This document shows, piece by piece, positions 7,128-18,066 of a DNA stretch of 64,000 bases (position 1 is its first letter; each line of letters starts with the position of its first letter). The position numbers were made by a program, and so were the translations under genes. The notes beneath the pieces are model-generated. The model was not told where the DNA came from, did not search any database, and saw only the letters and a program-made list of their open reading frames with translations. Source of the stretch: Prostheceraeus crozeri (Eukaryota > Platyhelminthes > Polycladida > Euryleptidae); contig CAJQUW010005569.1 of assembly GCA_907163375.1 (NCBI GenBank), forward strand, positions 310,001 through 374,000, written 5' to 3'.

Positions 7128-8678
7128 ATGCTAATATATTTTTCCAATGTGAATAATATCGAAAGTGAAAATAAGGACTCGTTTCTAATCTACTTACCCA
7201 GTAATGCTTCTATGAATAAATTTCCCAAAAATAAACCATCAGACTATCGAGTAGAATTAAATCGCCCACTACATTTAGAAGGTGAATGGGAGGTTGGCGT
7301 TTCTAGTATTTGCTATGATAGCAATATTCAGAATGTGAATGATTTGGAAGAAATGATATTGACTCCTCGCACCCATGATGGAATAACGATGAATAATGCA
7401 TTCCAGTTCCCATACAATTTGACGTCAGATGGAAAGTGGAACTATGAATGGATTCAGATAAAATCAGATTCTTATGAACCATTTGGGAATGAGAAAATTA
7501 TTAAGGCATTCAACAGTGGTAATACTTCCATCATGAAGAATAAGGATCAGAAAGTTTATGAGTTTACTATCTATCATTCGAGTGGGAGACAGTTCCTTCG
7601 CTTTCATTCTTTTACTAAAGGTCTTACACTGAGGTTGGATAATGAATTCTATCCGCATCTCGGTTTTGGTCATGGACTACATCTAACGTCAATTGCTACT
7701 GCAAATGTTAGAAAAGTTTATTCAAATCGAATCAACAAATTTCATTATAGATTTAAAATATTTGATGAAGATGTTGTAGAATGTGAAGAACGCATCATTT
7801 TGAAAGAGCGTGGTGTTCAACCTTTATCACTTATTGAGTTAGTAAAACGATGGAATGAGACTGTGGGTAAGAAGTATGGAGAGAAAATTATGGCGGACAA
7901 AAATAAGTTGGTCATTCAGAAATATAATGACAAACTTACAGTTTATTTCTCTCCAACCTTGCGTCATTTTATAAGACATTATACACCTATTATTGGAAGC
8001 GGTGTGGTGTATGCTTCTCATGAATATCACACTAAAGCTGATTCAGTTAATGATGAATGGTGGGTGGACATCTATGGCGATCGCATCAAGAAAATTTACC
8101 AGTCTTATGAAGAATCTAAAGTTGCTATCAATATAATGCCGCGTCTATATCATACAGTTGAAAGCTTCATTCATGTAGTAAATCCTTATATACAACAGAA
8201 GTTGAAGCATGTGATGAAAAGTAAATATGATGTAAAGACACACCACATTTCGTTTTCAATTGAAAATCAACGCGTTGTTCTGAAACTGGGTGATGACATT
8301 CAATGTCAATTGAGTAAAAATTTGAAAAAACTCTTTGGTTTTTCAATGCTACAAACTGTGTTTACTGCTGCGCATACGATTGGTATAGAAACACCAATGA
8401 CACTTGATAAACATGAACAGCACCTTTACATTCAAAGTGATTTGATTCTACCTATTTCTGTTGGTGAGAAAAAAGAATACATTTTACGTGATTTCATTCA
8501 TGATAAAGACGCTTCATATGGAATAGTCGAGAAGATGTTTGAATCTATTTTCTATCATCCCGTCGTCAAACAAACTATACCCTCTATTGCTATCAAAATT
8601 ACCAATGGTTTACAAGAGTGCATCCATGTGAAAGATACTAAATCCCTCGTAACTTTAGTGTTTCGGAAAACAAAGTGA
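7128..8678 (+). CDS. Polinton 'WEVG' structural-type protein, paralogue 2 (516 aa)
   Basis: 516 residues, starting nine bases after the previous gene. The N-terminus reads FLIYLPSNASMNKFPKNKPS, then LEGEWEVGVSSICYDSN, the Polinton signature shared with paralogue 1. The C-terminal half again has a KLFGFSM patch (compare DILGFDQ), IPSIAIKITNGLQECI and a short conserved tail. The two proteins thus share the same layout and probably arose by duplication, perhaps forming hetero-oligomeric vertices or surface structures. An AATAAA at 8702-8707 marks the transcript end. B has a broken copy. Confidence 0.7.
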   Translation: MLIYFSNVNNIESENKDSFLIYLPSNASMNKFPKNKPSDYRVELNRPLHLEGEWEVGVSSICYDSNIQNVNDLEEMILTPRTHDGITMNNAFQFPYNLTSDGKWNYEWIQIKSDSYEPFGNEKIIKAFNSGNTSIMKNKDQKVYEFTIYHSSGRQFLRFHSFTKGLTLRLDNEFYPHLGFGHGLHLTSIATANVRKVYSNRINKFHYRFKIFDEDVVECEERIILKERGVQPLSLIELVKRWNETVGKKYGEKIMADKNKLVIQKYNDKLTVYFSPTLRHFIRHYTPIIGSGVVYASHEYHTKADSVNDEWWVDIYGDRIKKIYQSYEESKVAINIMPRLYHTVESFIHVVNPYIQQKLKHVMKSKYDVKTHHISFSIENQRVVLKLGDDIQCQLSKNLKKLFGFSMLQTVFTAAHTIGIETPMTLDKHEQHLYIQSDLILPISVGEKKEYILRDFIHDKDASYGIVEKMFESIFYHPVVKQTIPSIAIKITNGLQECIHVKDTKSLVTLVFRKTK

Positions 8679-8701
8679 AGTCATTGTGATATGTTTATTG
8701 A

Positions 8702-8707
8702 AATAAA
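8702..8707 (+). terminator. Poly(A) signal after the WEVG pair
   Basis: AATAAA 24 bases past the stop of paralogue 2. The same site is conserved in element B at 37263-37268. It closes the plus-strand structural transcript just before the end of the convergent polymerase gene. Confidence 0.5.
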
Positions 8708-8827
8708 AATATGTGTATGAAAAAGTCTTTTCACAGATATAGGGGAATGGGCTGACTGTAGGCATATATTCACAAGGAAGAAACGATCTAAAGCGATACA
8801 TAAAACAACAGTGTTTATCTACAGAAA

Positions 8828-11800
8828 TCAACATGAAAATACTAAGTTAAGGATGATTATGCTAAGACGTCTCCTGAATGTGGTAGTGAGTTTAATTCTT
8901 TTGGGTGGTGGTATGTCTGAATCAGGATGTCCATGTGGAAGAGATATGTTGTGTTCTAACCAGCACCTCTTATCCTCCCATGCTGAAAGCGCCCGCTTCC
9001 TAAAAGTATGAGTTTTGATCTCATGCGACTTAGATTTTAAGATTGTCATATTGACAAACGTTATATTTTTATTTCTATAGGCTTTCCTGAAATTTTTATG
9101 TTTCATGTTAGAGACCAATGATCTTGATATGCCTTTAGCACGCTTAATACTATCGTCGCTATCCCTTAATTTCATACTGTAAATTTTTGGGCGGAGTAGA
9201 ATCATTTCATCTATTTCCTTCCCTGCTGTCTCATCCTTAAAGCAGCCAAGTTTTGCCTTATTTTTGATGGAGTAGAGTGGGTGATCAGTAGGATAATTTG
9301 ATGTATCAAAATATCTTTCTAAAGATTTTCCTACTTCATTGAAATTTAAATCTTTTTGAGTGGTAATACCTAAGAAGAAACTATCTGTATCACCACCCAA
9401 CAAACGAACCTCTTTTACGAGAGGACATGGTTTTAGTATTTTATAAAAGAGTTGGTACATTTCAAGCTTAGAGTAATCTAGTACAGCTTGGCCAATATAG
9501 ATGGGCTTGCACAACTCAACTTCAGATTTTATCATTTTAACACCTACAAGGACCTCATCGATAATGTCTCTATCGATGAATAGAGGTGATGAGACCAATT
9601 TCTTAAATTTTGTAACATCATTGACTAGTTTATAGTTTACACGTTTTCTAACATCCTCCATCGTCTTACCAAATAGACTATTATTCTTATACTTATAAAA
9701 ATCTTTTTCAAAATTATTTTGGGCTAGTGCACGTTTCTGGCTGTTGCTATCAATATATGGTTTGAGGAAGGCTTTCTGTCTAAATTTAATAATGCGGTGA
9801 ACTCTTTTTAAAATCATGCCCATTTCTAAATAAAATTTTAAGATGCTAAAGTGAACTAGATAGTTTTCCTTATCATATTGGGTGAGTAAAAGTTTGCGAC
9901 AAGGCTTATAGTCGGGTTGTCCACATGATTCTTAATCTTTATGAAATTGTTTCATAAAGTCGGAAAACATATCTTTGCTCACTTCACCTGATTCGGGTGC
10001 GAGTGGAAAATCTACGGTTTTATGTTTAATATTATTTGGATAGATAAGATCTATCTCAAAATAATATCACCAATCACCCTCATCTGGAATTGCTAGTATG
10101 TTAGAAGGGTTGGAGAGATGCTGAATTTCACTATCATCTAACCAGCTAAACTCAGAGTGAGGGAGTGGTTTGGATAGTGAACTACCATATAAATTATTTT
10201 GGTCATAATACTTAAGATGAGTCTGATCATCGCCTACTAATTTTGATTTTAACCTATGTTTATTTACAAATGTGAGACCACCGCGAATTCCTCGCTCAAA
10301 TAAATTATACATCTCTGGATCTTGTAAGAGATGAATGGTCTCACCAGTCATTTTAAAAGCAGACTTAAAGGACATGGCTGGCAGACTGACAAAGTGGACT
10401 GGATCTAACTTATCTTCTTCTAATGCCACTCGTCGAAACTCCTGAAATACATCAGCCAGCAAAAATACATCTAACTTAAGATAGGCAATCATATATTCGC
10501 CAAATGTATGGCAGTCAAATTTTATCCATGCATCTTGTGCATGATCATAATCTTCGGTCTTTCATTCTGCGCCGGTCAAATCATTTTTAAATTTATCTAT
10601 GGGCGGAAGAGAAGTCTCGCCGAGTTTACTAATCGCATCAAAATATGCATATGGAAAGACTCCTTTCCGTGTGATGACTTCATCGGTTAGATTTGGATAT
10701 TGTTTCTTAAGATTTTGTGTTAGTGGAAGAGACTTTAGATTTTATACGAGAGAGGCCAGTGATGCAGTCATAAATTGGTAGGAATCTAAAAATTTTATAT
10801 CAAAATAGACCGTCTTATTTTCTTTAGTTTTATCGACAGGCACTTTGCTGTCATGGCCATAAACGTTTCTCTCGTTTGTGCCCTTACATCAAGCTTCCAC
10901 TCTTTCATTTGACCTAAACCTCCTTTTATTATCATATGGCTGTCGTAGCCCTTGAAATTATGGAAAATGACGGGTAATGTACGCCGTTTCATCCTAAGTG
11001 AAAAATTGCATTTTGAACATAGTGCGTTTCTAAATTTACCAGTGATGTGATCATGGTCGCGCACTTTCTTAATCTTATCATCATCAAATGTTTTCCTACA
11101 TTTGAGGCAAACGTTGCAACTATCAAATTTTGCTTGATCATATGCTGTCATATGCAATGATCTGCGATAGAGTTCACCATCATACTTTTGTTGAAATTTT
11201 ACAGCCTGTTCGAGGAATTGTAGGAATTGGTAAATACAATCCTCACCTTGGCAGACGTGCATTTTATTTTTTCTATTTTGGAAATGGTCATGCCATACTT
11301 CATAGCAGGATATGGCTGCTGGCTTGTGGATGATATCATCGATATAGCATTCGATGTCAGCATAGATGACACGAAGAGGACTTAGTTCATCGCCATTCTC
11401 TCTATATGAAAACTCCTTATCTTTGGGCATGCGCTCCATTTGTAGTTTACCTCGCTTACACCATTCGTAATGAGTTTCAAATCTATTTTTACTCCTAAAG
11501 TTGCGAATGCATCTGTCACAGTAATAAATCTCTGATGAGCTAGAATTTCTTAGGTGGTGGTATAAGCGAGAAATTTTGGGAATACCGCAGTAGTGCCATT
11601 CCTCACTATCATCCTGTCTTACTAATAAAAGGTTGACAACGTGGTCATAACAACTCGAACGCGAGTTGTAGCGGACACCCTTCAATCCCTTTTCCCAAAC
11701 ATGGAGAACTATTTTGATGTTCAATTTTTCAAATTTTTCTATATCTTTAATTTTCATATCTTCACTATTGCAGTCATCAAACTTTAATTCATTCTCCCAC

Positions 11801-12666
11801 TGTTGATACTTACTCTTACGGTATCGGCTATACTGTACATCATTATAGTGGAGAATGGAGAGGACGGCATACTTAAAACATTGCGATTCGCAATCTACAG
11901 AAATGACTGCTGCCTTATTTCTTAAATTTTTCGGAAGTTTAAAGGAGCCCCGTCCAGAGTAGTTCTCTAATAAAGTGATTTTAATCATGGCGGTCTCAAT
12001 ACCATCAAAAACGAGTCCACTATCACGCTCGTTAAATTTATCTATGTTTAATTTTAACCCTTGGATATGAAAATTTATCCAAGACTCGCAGTCTACAACT
12101 TCGGTTGCAGGAGAGGAGGGTATGTGAAACTCCAACCTCTCTACTATTTGACCAGTATGGCGGTCGATTTTTACATATTTTATTTTGAGATAGATGAGCG
12201 CCTTCATTCTAAAATTGACTAAATTGTTGAAGAGCGCACCAATCAAAGATGAATTTTGATGAAACCATTCTTCAAAGTCAGTAATGGTTTCTGAGGATTC
12301 CATCTGGTAGTTCCTCACTAAATTATTTATCGACACTTCAGAGAGTCGGATAGAGGAGGCGCTGTTAGTATAACTATCGTCAATGTGTGTATGTCGAAGT
12401 CTATGTGAAGATAGTTCAAAATGTGAATCAAAAGACTGAATGCATAAATCGCAAGAAAAGGAGACATCGTTAACAGAATCATCCCCACCTTTGGAGATTG
12501 ATGCTGACTTAGGTCTACAAACACCTCGCTTGATGTGTCGGACGAGATCACGCTTCCTCGTGAAGATGTGCCCGCAGTCAGCACATTCCCGATCGTTGCA
12601 TTCCCGCGACAATGTTGACATGGACTCGCTCGAGATGGGACTGGTATCACCTGAAAGAGAAATCAT
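8828..12666 (-). pseudogene. POLB: Protein-primed DNA polymerase B of Polinton A (broken)
   Basis: Family B DNA polymerase on the minus strand. From the N-terminus there are two C2H2-like zinc fingers (CADCGHIFTRKRDLVRH, CDLCIQSFDSHFELSSH). These are followed by a conserved Polinton N-terminal domain (GRGSFKLPKNL, DCESQCFKYAVLSIL), a third Cys/His finger and a Cys/His segment with VRDHDHITGKFRNALC. The 3'-5' exonuclease motifs are YADIECY, FHNFKGYDSH and LDVFLLADVF. The polymerase motifs are DQNNLYG, NNSLFGKTM and GGDTDSFF. In the family it replicates the linear genome from a terminal protein. It is broken, with about three breaks, so it is a fossil. Confidence 0.93.
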
Positions 12667-12829
12667 TCTATCATCTCTGTTAAAGTCTCAGTGTATTGTT
12701 ACAACCTACCTTGACTCAACAACTCTAAACTTTCCTCGAGAAGGGAGGGCGTTGGTGATGAAGTTGATGCCTGAAATTGAGGAAGATGCTATTAGGCACA
12801 CGTTTGAGGGAGATGAGTGAAGAAATTTT

Positions 12830-13099
12830 CAACTTACCATTTGAACGAAATTATGTTTAAGGTTGATACTTCAACAAGATAGAGACTTCACTCAAATTTG
12901 GAATTCACTTGCACGCCTCAAATATAGAATTCGCCAGAGAACACTTCACTTATATGTCACAAAGACAGAGTGAAATGATACGAATGTCACTTTACATATA
13001 TACTTTCATATTCATCATTCATTGGCTGTTGATTTTGATTGGTTGCTTGTTGATACTTAAGAATTAGGAAACATTTCAAAGTTATTATTCACAGTCAAC
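12830..13099. promoter_or_regulatory. Divergent intergenic region between polymerase and the acidic-protein gene
   Basis: About 270 bases lie between the start of the minus-strand polymerase region and the ATG at 13100. A TATATA stretch at 12997-13002, about 100 bases before that ATG, is a candidate TATA element. Otherwise the stretch is AT-rich with no other recognisable site. The function is inferred from the divergent arrangement only. Confidence 0.3.
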
Positions 13100-13549
13100 A
13101 TGACAAGTCCTCCGACAACACCAAACACAAAATTCTCTTCTCCATACTCAACACCAAAGGCGCTCGTTGCACCAAACGCTCCAACGAAGGGAAAGGTAGA
13201 TAAGGTGTACCGACTGGACAATATCAGAAAGTTGTCATTAGCAGCGGATGACGAAGAGGAGAGTGTATGTGAGAAGGAGTGTCCCGACTTAACAGGCGTG
13301 AGGTGGAAGTATCTCCAGTACGATACTGACGATGTGATGGAGATCACCAGCACCAAATTCCTCCACCAATTATGGGAGTGGTACACCCCTAACTCCCAGC
13401 CACGAACTATGGCGGAGTGGGAGTATATCGACAAAGTGAGGCTTGCAGTGAAAGAACGATTAAAGCAAGTGAACTGTTTTTGTGATCTATGTGAAGTCAG
13501 ACTCTGGGACGATATTGACGATGAAGACCTTTTGAAATACATGCCATAA
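13100..13549 (+). CDS. Small acidic Polinton protein, unrecognised (149 aa)
   Basis: 149-residue ORF. The N-terminal 35 residues are Ser/Thr/Pro-rich with several SP/TP sites. An acidic segment (ADDEEESVCEKEC) follows, then a Trp-rich globular part (GVRWKYLQY, LHQLWEWYTP). The end has FCDLCEVRLWDDIDDED. An AATAAA overlaps the stop (13548-13553), supporting a real 3' end. It is divergent from polymerase, a position where small regulatory proteins sit in related elements, but I see no LxCxE or other recognised motif. There is no copy in element B. Function unknown. Confidence 0.5.
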   Translation: MTSPPTTPNTKFSSPYSTPKALVAPNAPTKGKVDKVYRLDNIRKLSLAADDEEESVCEKECPDLTGVRWKYLQYDTDDVMEITSTKFLHQLWEWYTPNSQPRTMAEWEYIDKVRLAVKERLKQVNCFCDLCEVRLWDDIDDEDLLKYMP

Positions 13550-14412
13550 TAAATTTTTATTTCATATTATCTTTGCTTTCATACTGACCTACTTGAATGG
13601 GGCTTCAGTGGATGATTTAACCATGTATACTGTTTCATTTGGAAATAGTAGCACGCTTAGTCTAACTTGTAAATCTTATAACATTTCATATGGACGATGA
13701 TGGTAGATGAAATAGTGTTAAATAAAATTAAGATAGCTTACACTTCTGATACGGGGATAGCAATCGACTGCGATCCATGTGTAAAGAGCTTGTTAGACTA
13801 CGGAAGAGAGAAGTGTGTTATGTTGCGTGTGGCGCGTGAGTGTCCTCCCATTTCATTCCATTCATCAATTCGTCTCATTGATAGAGACAGGTAGAACTCA
13901 TGGTTCTCATAACGTATGCAATGGAAAGTTTTAGGCAACCTTCGACAGTTGGCTAAATGTCGCCCTGGCGCGAATGCATACTACGTTGAGACAGAGGCAA
14001 TCACTTGCAAACATGACGCAGAGAGGTTTAACAAGATTGACCATTGCCGAATGTCCCTTGCGGTATACATAGCTACGGGTTTCACCGCCGCCCTTTACAG
14101 GAACGCCCGTCGAAAGGAAGTATTACACCGAACTTCATTTGCAACGTTCAAGTTGACTGATAGCAGATTCAACTTAATGATAGTATTCGCCAGTCTGAAG
14201 ACTGCCCAGGGAAAACCGCGAGGAGGTTCTATCAAATCTTGCCCCATGGTGGCCCTTAAGAGAGCCGGTGGTTCGTTCTCGGGGAGTGTGGTAGGGACTC
14301 AGGCTTGCTGTTTCGACTGTGGCTCCGGCAACGGGGCGGGTGGTCGCTTCTCTTGGATGTCTGTAAAGAAAGAAGTAGTGAGTTATCATCTTACATTTTA
14401 ATTTAGTCATTT
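13550..14412. other. No supported gene
   Basis: Short open frames occur (for example 13697-13894 and 13916-14401 on the plus strand), but they have unremarkable composition, no recognisable motif and an opposite-strand competitor. I do not call a gene here. Confidence 0.4.
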
Positions 14413-14712
14413 TTACTTACAGATCTTCTCGGACGCTTCCTCATAAAGGAAATTCGAGATCGGATTACGATGATCGAAGGTGAAGTGTAGACACTCCACC
14501 CCTTTCTTCACCCGAGAGTAGCATTTCTCCCCTCTTCCACGCTCGTACAAGAGAGGAGTTTCTGCTACTCTCCCCTTTCTAATAGGGATGTGCAGACGGC
14601 TGGAACGCACCCTTCGATCGCGATCCACCAGCTGCGCCGAACGGTGCAGCTCGTGGTTCGTCTCGACCACCTTAGCCATCTGCACACGGAGTCTCTCCAC
14701 TTCCTCCTTCAA
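14413..14712 (-). CDS. Coiled-coil ORF, unrecognised (99 aa)
   Basis: 99-codon minus-strand frame beginning MKEEVERLRVQMAKVVET, a heptad-like coiled coil. An Arg-rich middle and a tail with HFTFDHRNPISNFLYEEA follow. It lies directly after the zinc-finger/coiled-coil ORF at 14732-15472 on the same strand, and the coiled-coil character continues across both. The two may be parts of one transcription unit, but this is not shown. Function unknown. Confidence 0.35.
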   Translation of the reverse strand: MKEEVERLRVQMAKVVETNHELHRSAQLVDRDRRVRSSRLHIPIRKGRVAETPLLYERGRGEKCYSRVKKGVECLHFTFDHRNPISNFLYEEASEKICK

Positions 14713-14731
14713 CCTTCGTATCTCCTTCTCC

Positions 14732-15472
14732 CTACTTTCCCTCTGCTAGCAAAGCCTCTTCTCTGGCTTTCCCCTCGAGAGTCTTGAGGCTCTCCTGCTC
14801 CAACTCGCCATCCCGCTCGCTTAATCTCTCCTTCACCTTCTTCATCTCTCCGGCCACGTTCTTTAGGTCCTCATACTTTGACTTGTATGAGAAGGCCTCC
14901 TCCTTCAACTTCTCCACCTCTTTCTTTAGTTTCTCCCGTTCGGCGATCACCGGCGGGCGCTTGACAAAATTGCGACATTGTGTTTCAATTCCGCTTGCAG
15001 TCACGGCTGTAGGGATCTCGCGATCGAGGTCGACGTCCTCGATAGGTTGCGACTGTAGCTCTCCCTCCTCCTCCTCCTCACTATCGCTGCTGGACAGCGA
15101 GCTCTCGCTACTAAGCGAGGATACAGCGGCAATCGCTTCAATGGCGGATTGTAGCTCAGTGGCCTCAGTGGTGAAGAGTGAACTCCGTTCTTGCTCGTTG
15201 GCGGATTGTAGCTCCAAAGAACGGAGCTCAGTGTCGAAGAGTGAACTCCGTTCTTCTTCGCCTACTTCGCCTGTTTGACACTCGCTGTGTTGTGAGTGCC
15301 AATCCTCCAACCGCTCACTTAAGCGACTGACTTTGTGGGCTCCGCAATAGTAGCGACCGACCCCTATCTGTTTCTTGTTAGTGCAAGCGTGTTTCTTGAA
15401 GGCGTCAGCTCGGAATACCTTCCGGCATTGACACAGTTTGAAACTGGTCTTGACATTATTGTATTTCGGCAT
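14732..15472 (-). CDS. Zinc-finger plus acidic plus coiled-coil protein of Polinton A (246 aa)
   Basis: 246 residues. The N-terminal ~60 residues have Cys/His pairs (CQCRKVFRADAFKKHAC, then YYCGAHKVSRL) like a C2H2-type finger. A Ser/Glu-rich acidic part with runs SSESSLSSSDSEEEEEGE follows, together with a partly repeated segment (EERSSLFDTELRSLELQSA, EQERSSLFTTEATELQSA). The C-terminal ~90 residues form a Lys/Glu coiled coil (REKLKKEVEKLKEEA). This combination suggests a DNA- or protein-binding regulator. It lies near the right end and has no copy in element B. The family is not recognised. Confidence 0.5.
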   Translation of the reverse strand: MPKYNNVKTSFKLCQCRKVFRADAFKKHACTNKKQIGVGRYYCGAHKVSRLSERLEDWHSQHSECQTGEVGEEERSSLFDTELRSLELQSANEQERSSLFTTEATELQSAIEAIAAVSSLSSESSLSSSDSEEEEEGELQSQPIEDVDLDREIPTAVTASGIETQCRNFVKRPPVIAEREKLKKEVEKLKEEAFSYKSKYEDLKNVAGEMKKVKERLSERDGELEQESLKTLEGKAREEALLAEGK

Positions 15473-15479
15473 TTCTGAA

Positions 15480-16640
15480 GCGAAAAAACGGAAAACAATG
15501 ATTTTACACTTAGTGAGGAATGATAGATTTGAGTATAGTGAGTGGCACTTGATCCCGTCAACAGCCCGAAGGCCTTGTACTGATCACTAGGGAAGTGAGA
15601 GATCTTCCCCGATACCCGCTATTTACAGCTGAAGACATCATTGTCACTGCCCCGAAGTGGTAACAGCAACGCTGAGTCAAAGGTAGTGAACAGTGGCTGG
15701 GATCTAACCCCTCAAAGCTGCCTTAGACTTAGTTAAATTTGAAATCTGATAGCAGATTTGAACTCAGCATACTTGAAAACCTTGAGGAAACATCCCAAGT
15801 TATTGCTTTGATCAGCTTGATAGCAAGCCGTAGAGAGCTTGATTCACCAGCGTTTTGCAATGGAGATGTTTAGAGGCCACCCATGACAAGATAGCTAAGA
15901 CTCAACCGATTGGCGTTCAAAGTGCTACGTTGAGAACTGTGTCAAATGCCCAACATAAGACATGAGTTGTCCCAGCGGTTACGGTCTAAACTATGACACA
16001 CTCCCTTGCCACACTTATCACTACGGCATCGTCCGCCGTCCCAAAGGAACACCCTGTCAGTGGAATATTACAGCAAAACTCTCCGTGTCTTGCTCGCTTT
16101 CAGTGAAAAGCCGCTTATATCATGAGAAGACTGGCTCAGACATCATTAAAAATGCTTTCATTGACTTCAGCAGGGTCGAAAACCCCAGAAAACCTCCAAA
16201 ACTAGTGAATTTAAATTTTTCAACTTTTTAGCACTACTCATGAAATTTTATAAGTAGTCTATCACTTAGGGCAGGTCAATGGCGACCGAACCTTTTTTGA
16301 ATCAAGTCAAACGGACTTGTAGAAGCAAAGTTACAAGCCTTTAAAGTTTTGGAGTCTTTTATGGCCTGGAGACGAAGGCCATCTCCCTGCGAACCTCTAA
16401 GTCTGACGCCTTAGCTGATATCAGCAATGAAATTTTCTAAGTCGGTTTCTTACAGAAACCCTTTCTTACAGAAACCCGGAATTTGGAATGTCCGAAGCTA
16501 TCATCGGAGCTCAGAGAGACGACTTACCGTTGGCAATCTCTCGTCTGAATGACAAGTCTCTGTCGGTTCCCAGCGTATATAGTGTGTGGCGATCAGCTGA
16601 TGACGTAATACCCATCATCCAAACACTCAAAACCCATCTA
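15480..16640. other. Non-coding spacer of Polinton A
   Basis: About 1.1 kb between the zinc-finger gene and the terminal repeat. I see no convincing ORF, promoter or repeat. A short plus-strand frame at 15962-16231 has no motif. Confidence 0.4.
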
Positions 16641-18066
16641 TCTCCGGTTCTAGTGCTCTGAGCTGGAAATATACCATTTCCATGTAGACTTTGACGCTGA
16701 ATCCGAATCTGGCCTCCGTTTTCCCATCCGATGCTTCGTTTTGGCTCTACAGTAGGCAGCCATCGCAAAAATTCTAACTGTCGTTTTTTCGAAAAATGTT
16801 GAAAATTTTTCTCTCCGATTGACTTGAAACTCTCCGATTGACTTGAAACTCACCATACAGATAGAGAATTTCACGCTGATTCCAAATCTGAAATCCGTTT
16901 TCCAACCCGATGCTTCGTTTTGAAGCTACAGCCCAAAACGTCCCAAATTCTAACTCTGTCGTTTTTCGCCAATGTCCCAAAATCTTAAATGGCGTCTCAC
17001 ATCTAAACGAAGACAGATAGGAACAAGCCGATTCTTTCAATGAATTTGTCTCACTCTTAGCTTTCAAACGAGCTATGGCACGACAAAATCCGTCCACTGG
17101 AAGCCAAAATCGAAGCTAGCTCTCCCGAGGGGGGGGACGTCAGCAAAAATTTTTCTCTCCGATTGCGTTCAAATTCACCATACCGATGCAGAATTTCACG
17201 CTGAATCCGAATCTGGCCTCCGTTTTCTCATCCGATGCTTCGTTTTGGCTCTACAGAAGGCAGCCATCGCAAAAATTCTAACTGTCGTTTTTTCGAAAAA
17301 TGTTGAAAATTTTTCTCTCCGATTGACTTGAAACTCTCCGATTGACTTGAAACTCACCATACAGATAGAGAATTTCACGCTGATTCCAAATCTGAAATCC
17401 ATTTTCCAATCCGATGCTTCGTTTTGAAGCTACATCCCAAAACGTCCAAAATTCTAACTCTGTCGTTTTTCGACAATCTCCCAAAATCTTAAATGGCGTC
17501 TCACATCTAAACGAAGACAGATATGAACAAGCCGTTTCTTTCACTGAATTTGTCTCACTCTTAGCTTTCAAACGAGCTATTGCACGACAAAATCCGTCCA
17601 CTAGAAGCAAAGTTGGAAGGTCGGTGCAGAGAGGGGGGGGGGGACGTCAGCGAAAATTTTTCTCTCCGATTGCGTTCAAATTCACCATATCGATGCAGAA
17701 TTTCACGCTGAATCCGAATCTGGCCTCCGTTTTCACATCCGAGCACTCCTTCCACTCGAAACAGCCCATTTTACAACCCAACATTCAGCAGATTGCACGA
17801 AAAACATCACACACTATAGCCTCAAGACAAATCCTGGCGGTCGCCCAAGTCCACCACGACACTCTGTCGTTCCAGAGGGGGGGGAGTCAGCGAACATTTT
17901 GTGAACGTAGACCAACCTGGCCCGCACACCACGACAGACCACAACATCTGTCGTTCCAGAGGGGGGGGGGGAGTCAGACCCGAAGCACCACGGCGGCCGA
18001 CCACGACACTCTGCCGTTCCAGAGGGGGGGGGGCGCCGGTCGAGTGTTCGCCGTTTTATTACTACT
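16640..18066. repeat. Right terminal repeat region of Polinton A
   Basis: Composite terminal region. Its inner part repeats a module at least three times, with landmarks CTCCGATTGACTTGAAACTC, CGCTGAATCCGAATCTGGCC, CGATGCTTCGTTTTG and AATTCTAACTCTGTCG. The outer ~220 bases contain several CACGACACTCTGTCGTTCC hairpin modules, each followed by a G-run. The extreme end matches both ends of element B. Polinton ends serve as replication origins and integrase substrates. Open frames across it are repeat by-products. Confidence 0.85.

Larger units (their letters stand above)
1..18066 (+). mobile_element. Polinton/Maverick A (left end outside window)
   Basis: Polinton-family element recognised by the joint presence of a packaging ATPase, a DDE integrase with chromodomain, an adenain-like cysteine protease, a jelly-roll capsid protein and a protein-primed DNA polymerase B. 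The right terminus is placed at 18066, because the reverse complement of the end begins AGTAGTAATAAAACGGCG and matches both ends of element B. The left terminus lies outside the window, so the left target duplication cannot be checked; the six bases after the right end are AGTAGA. Structural genes are on the plus strand, while polymerase and the TBP/PC4 block are on the minus strand. The element looks young because it closely matches B. It is broken, with roughly four to six breaks, mostly in the polymerase region. Confidence 0.95.

Noticed and set aside
13916-14401. 161-residue plus-strand ORF in Polinton A
   Set aside because: No motif, competing opposite-strand frame, no poly(A) or promoter support, and absent from B.
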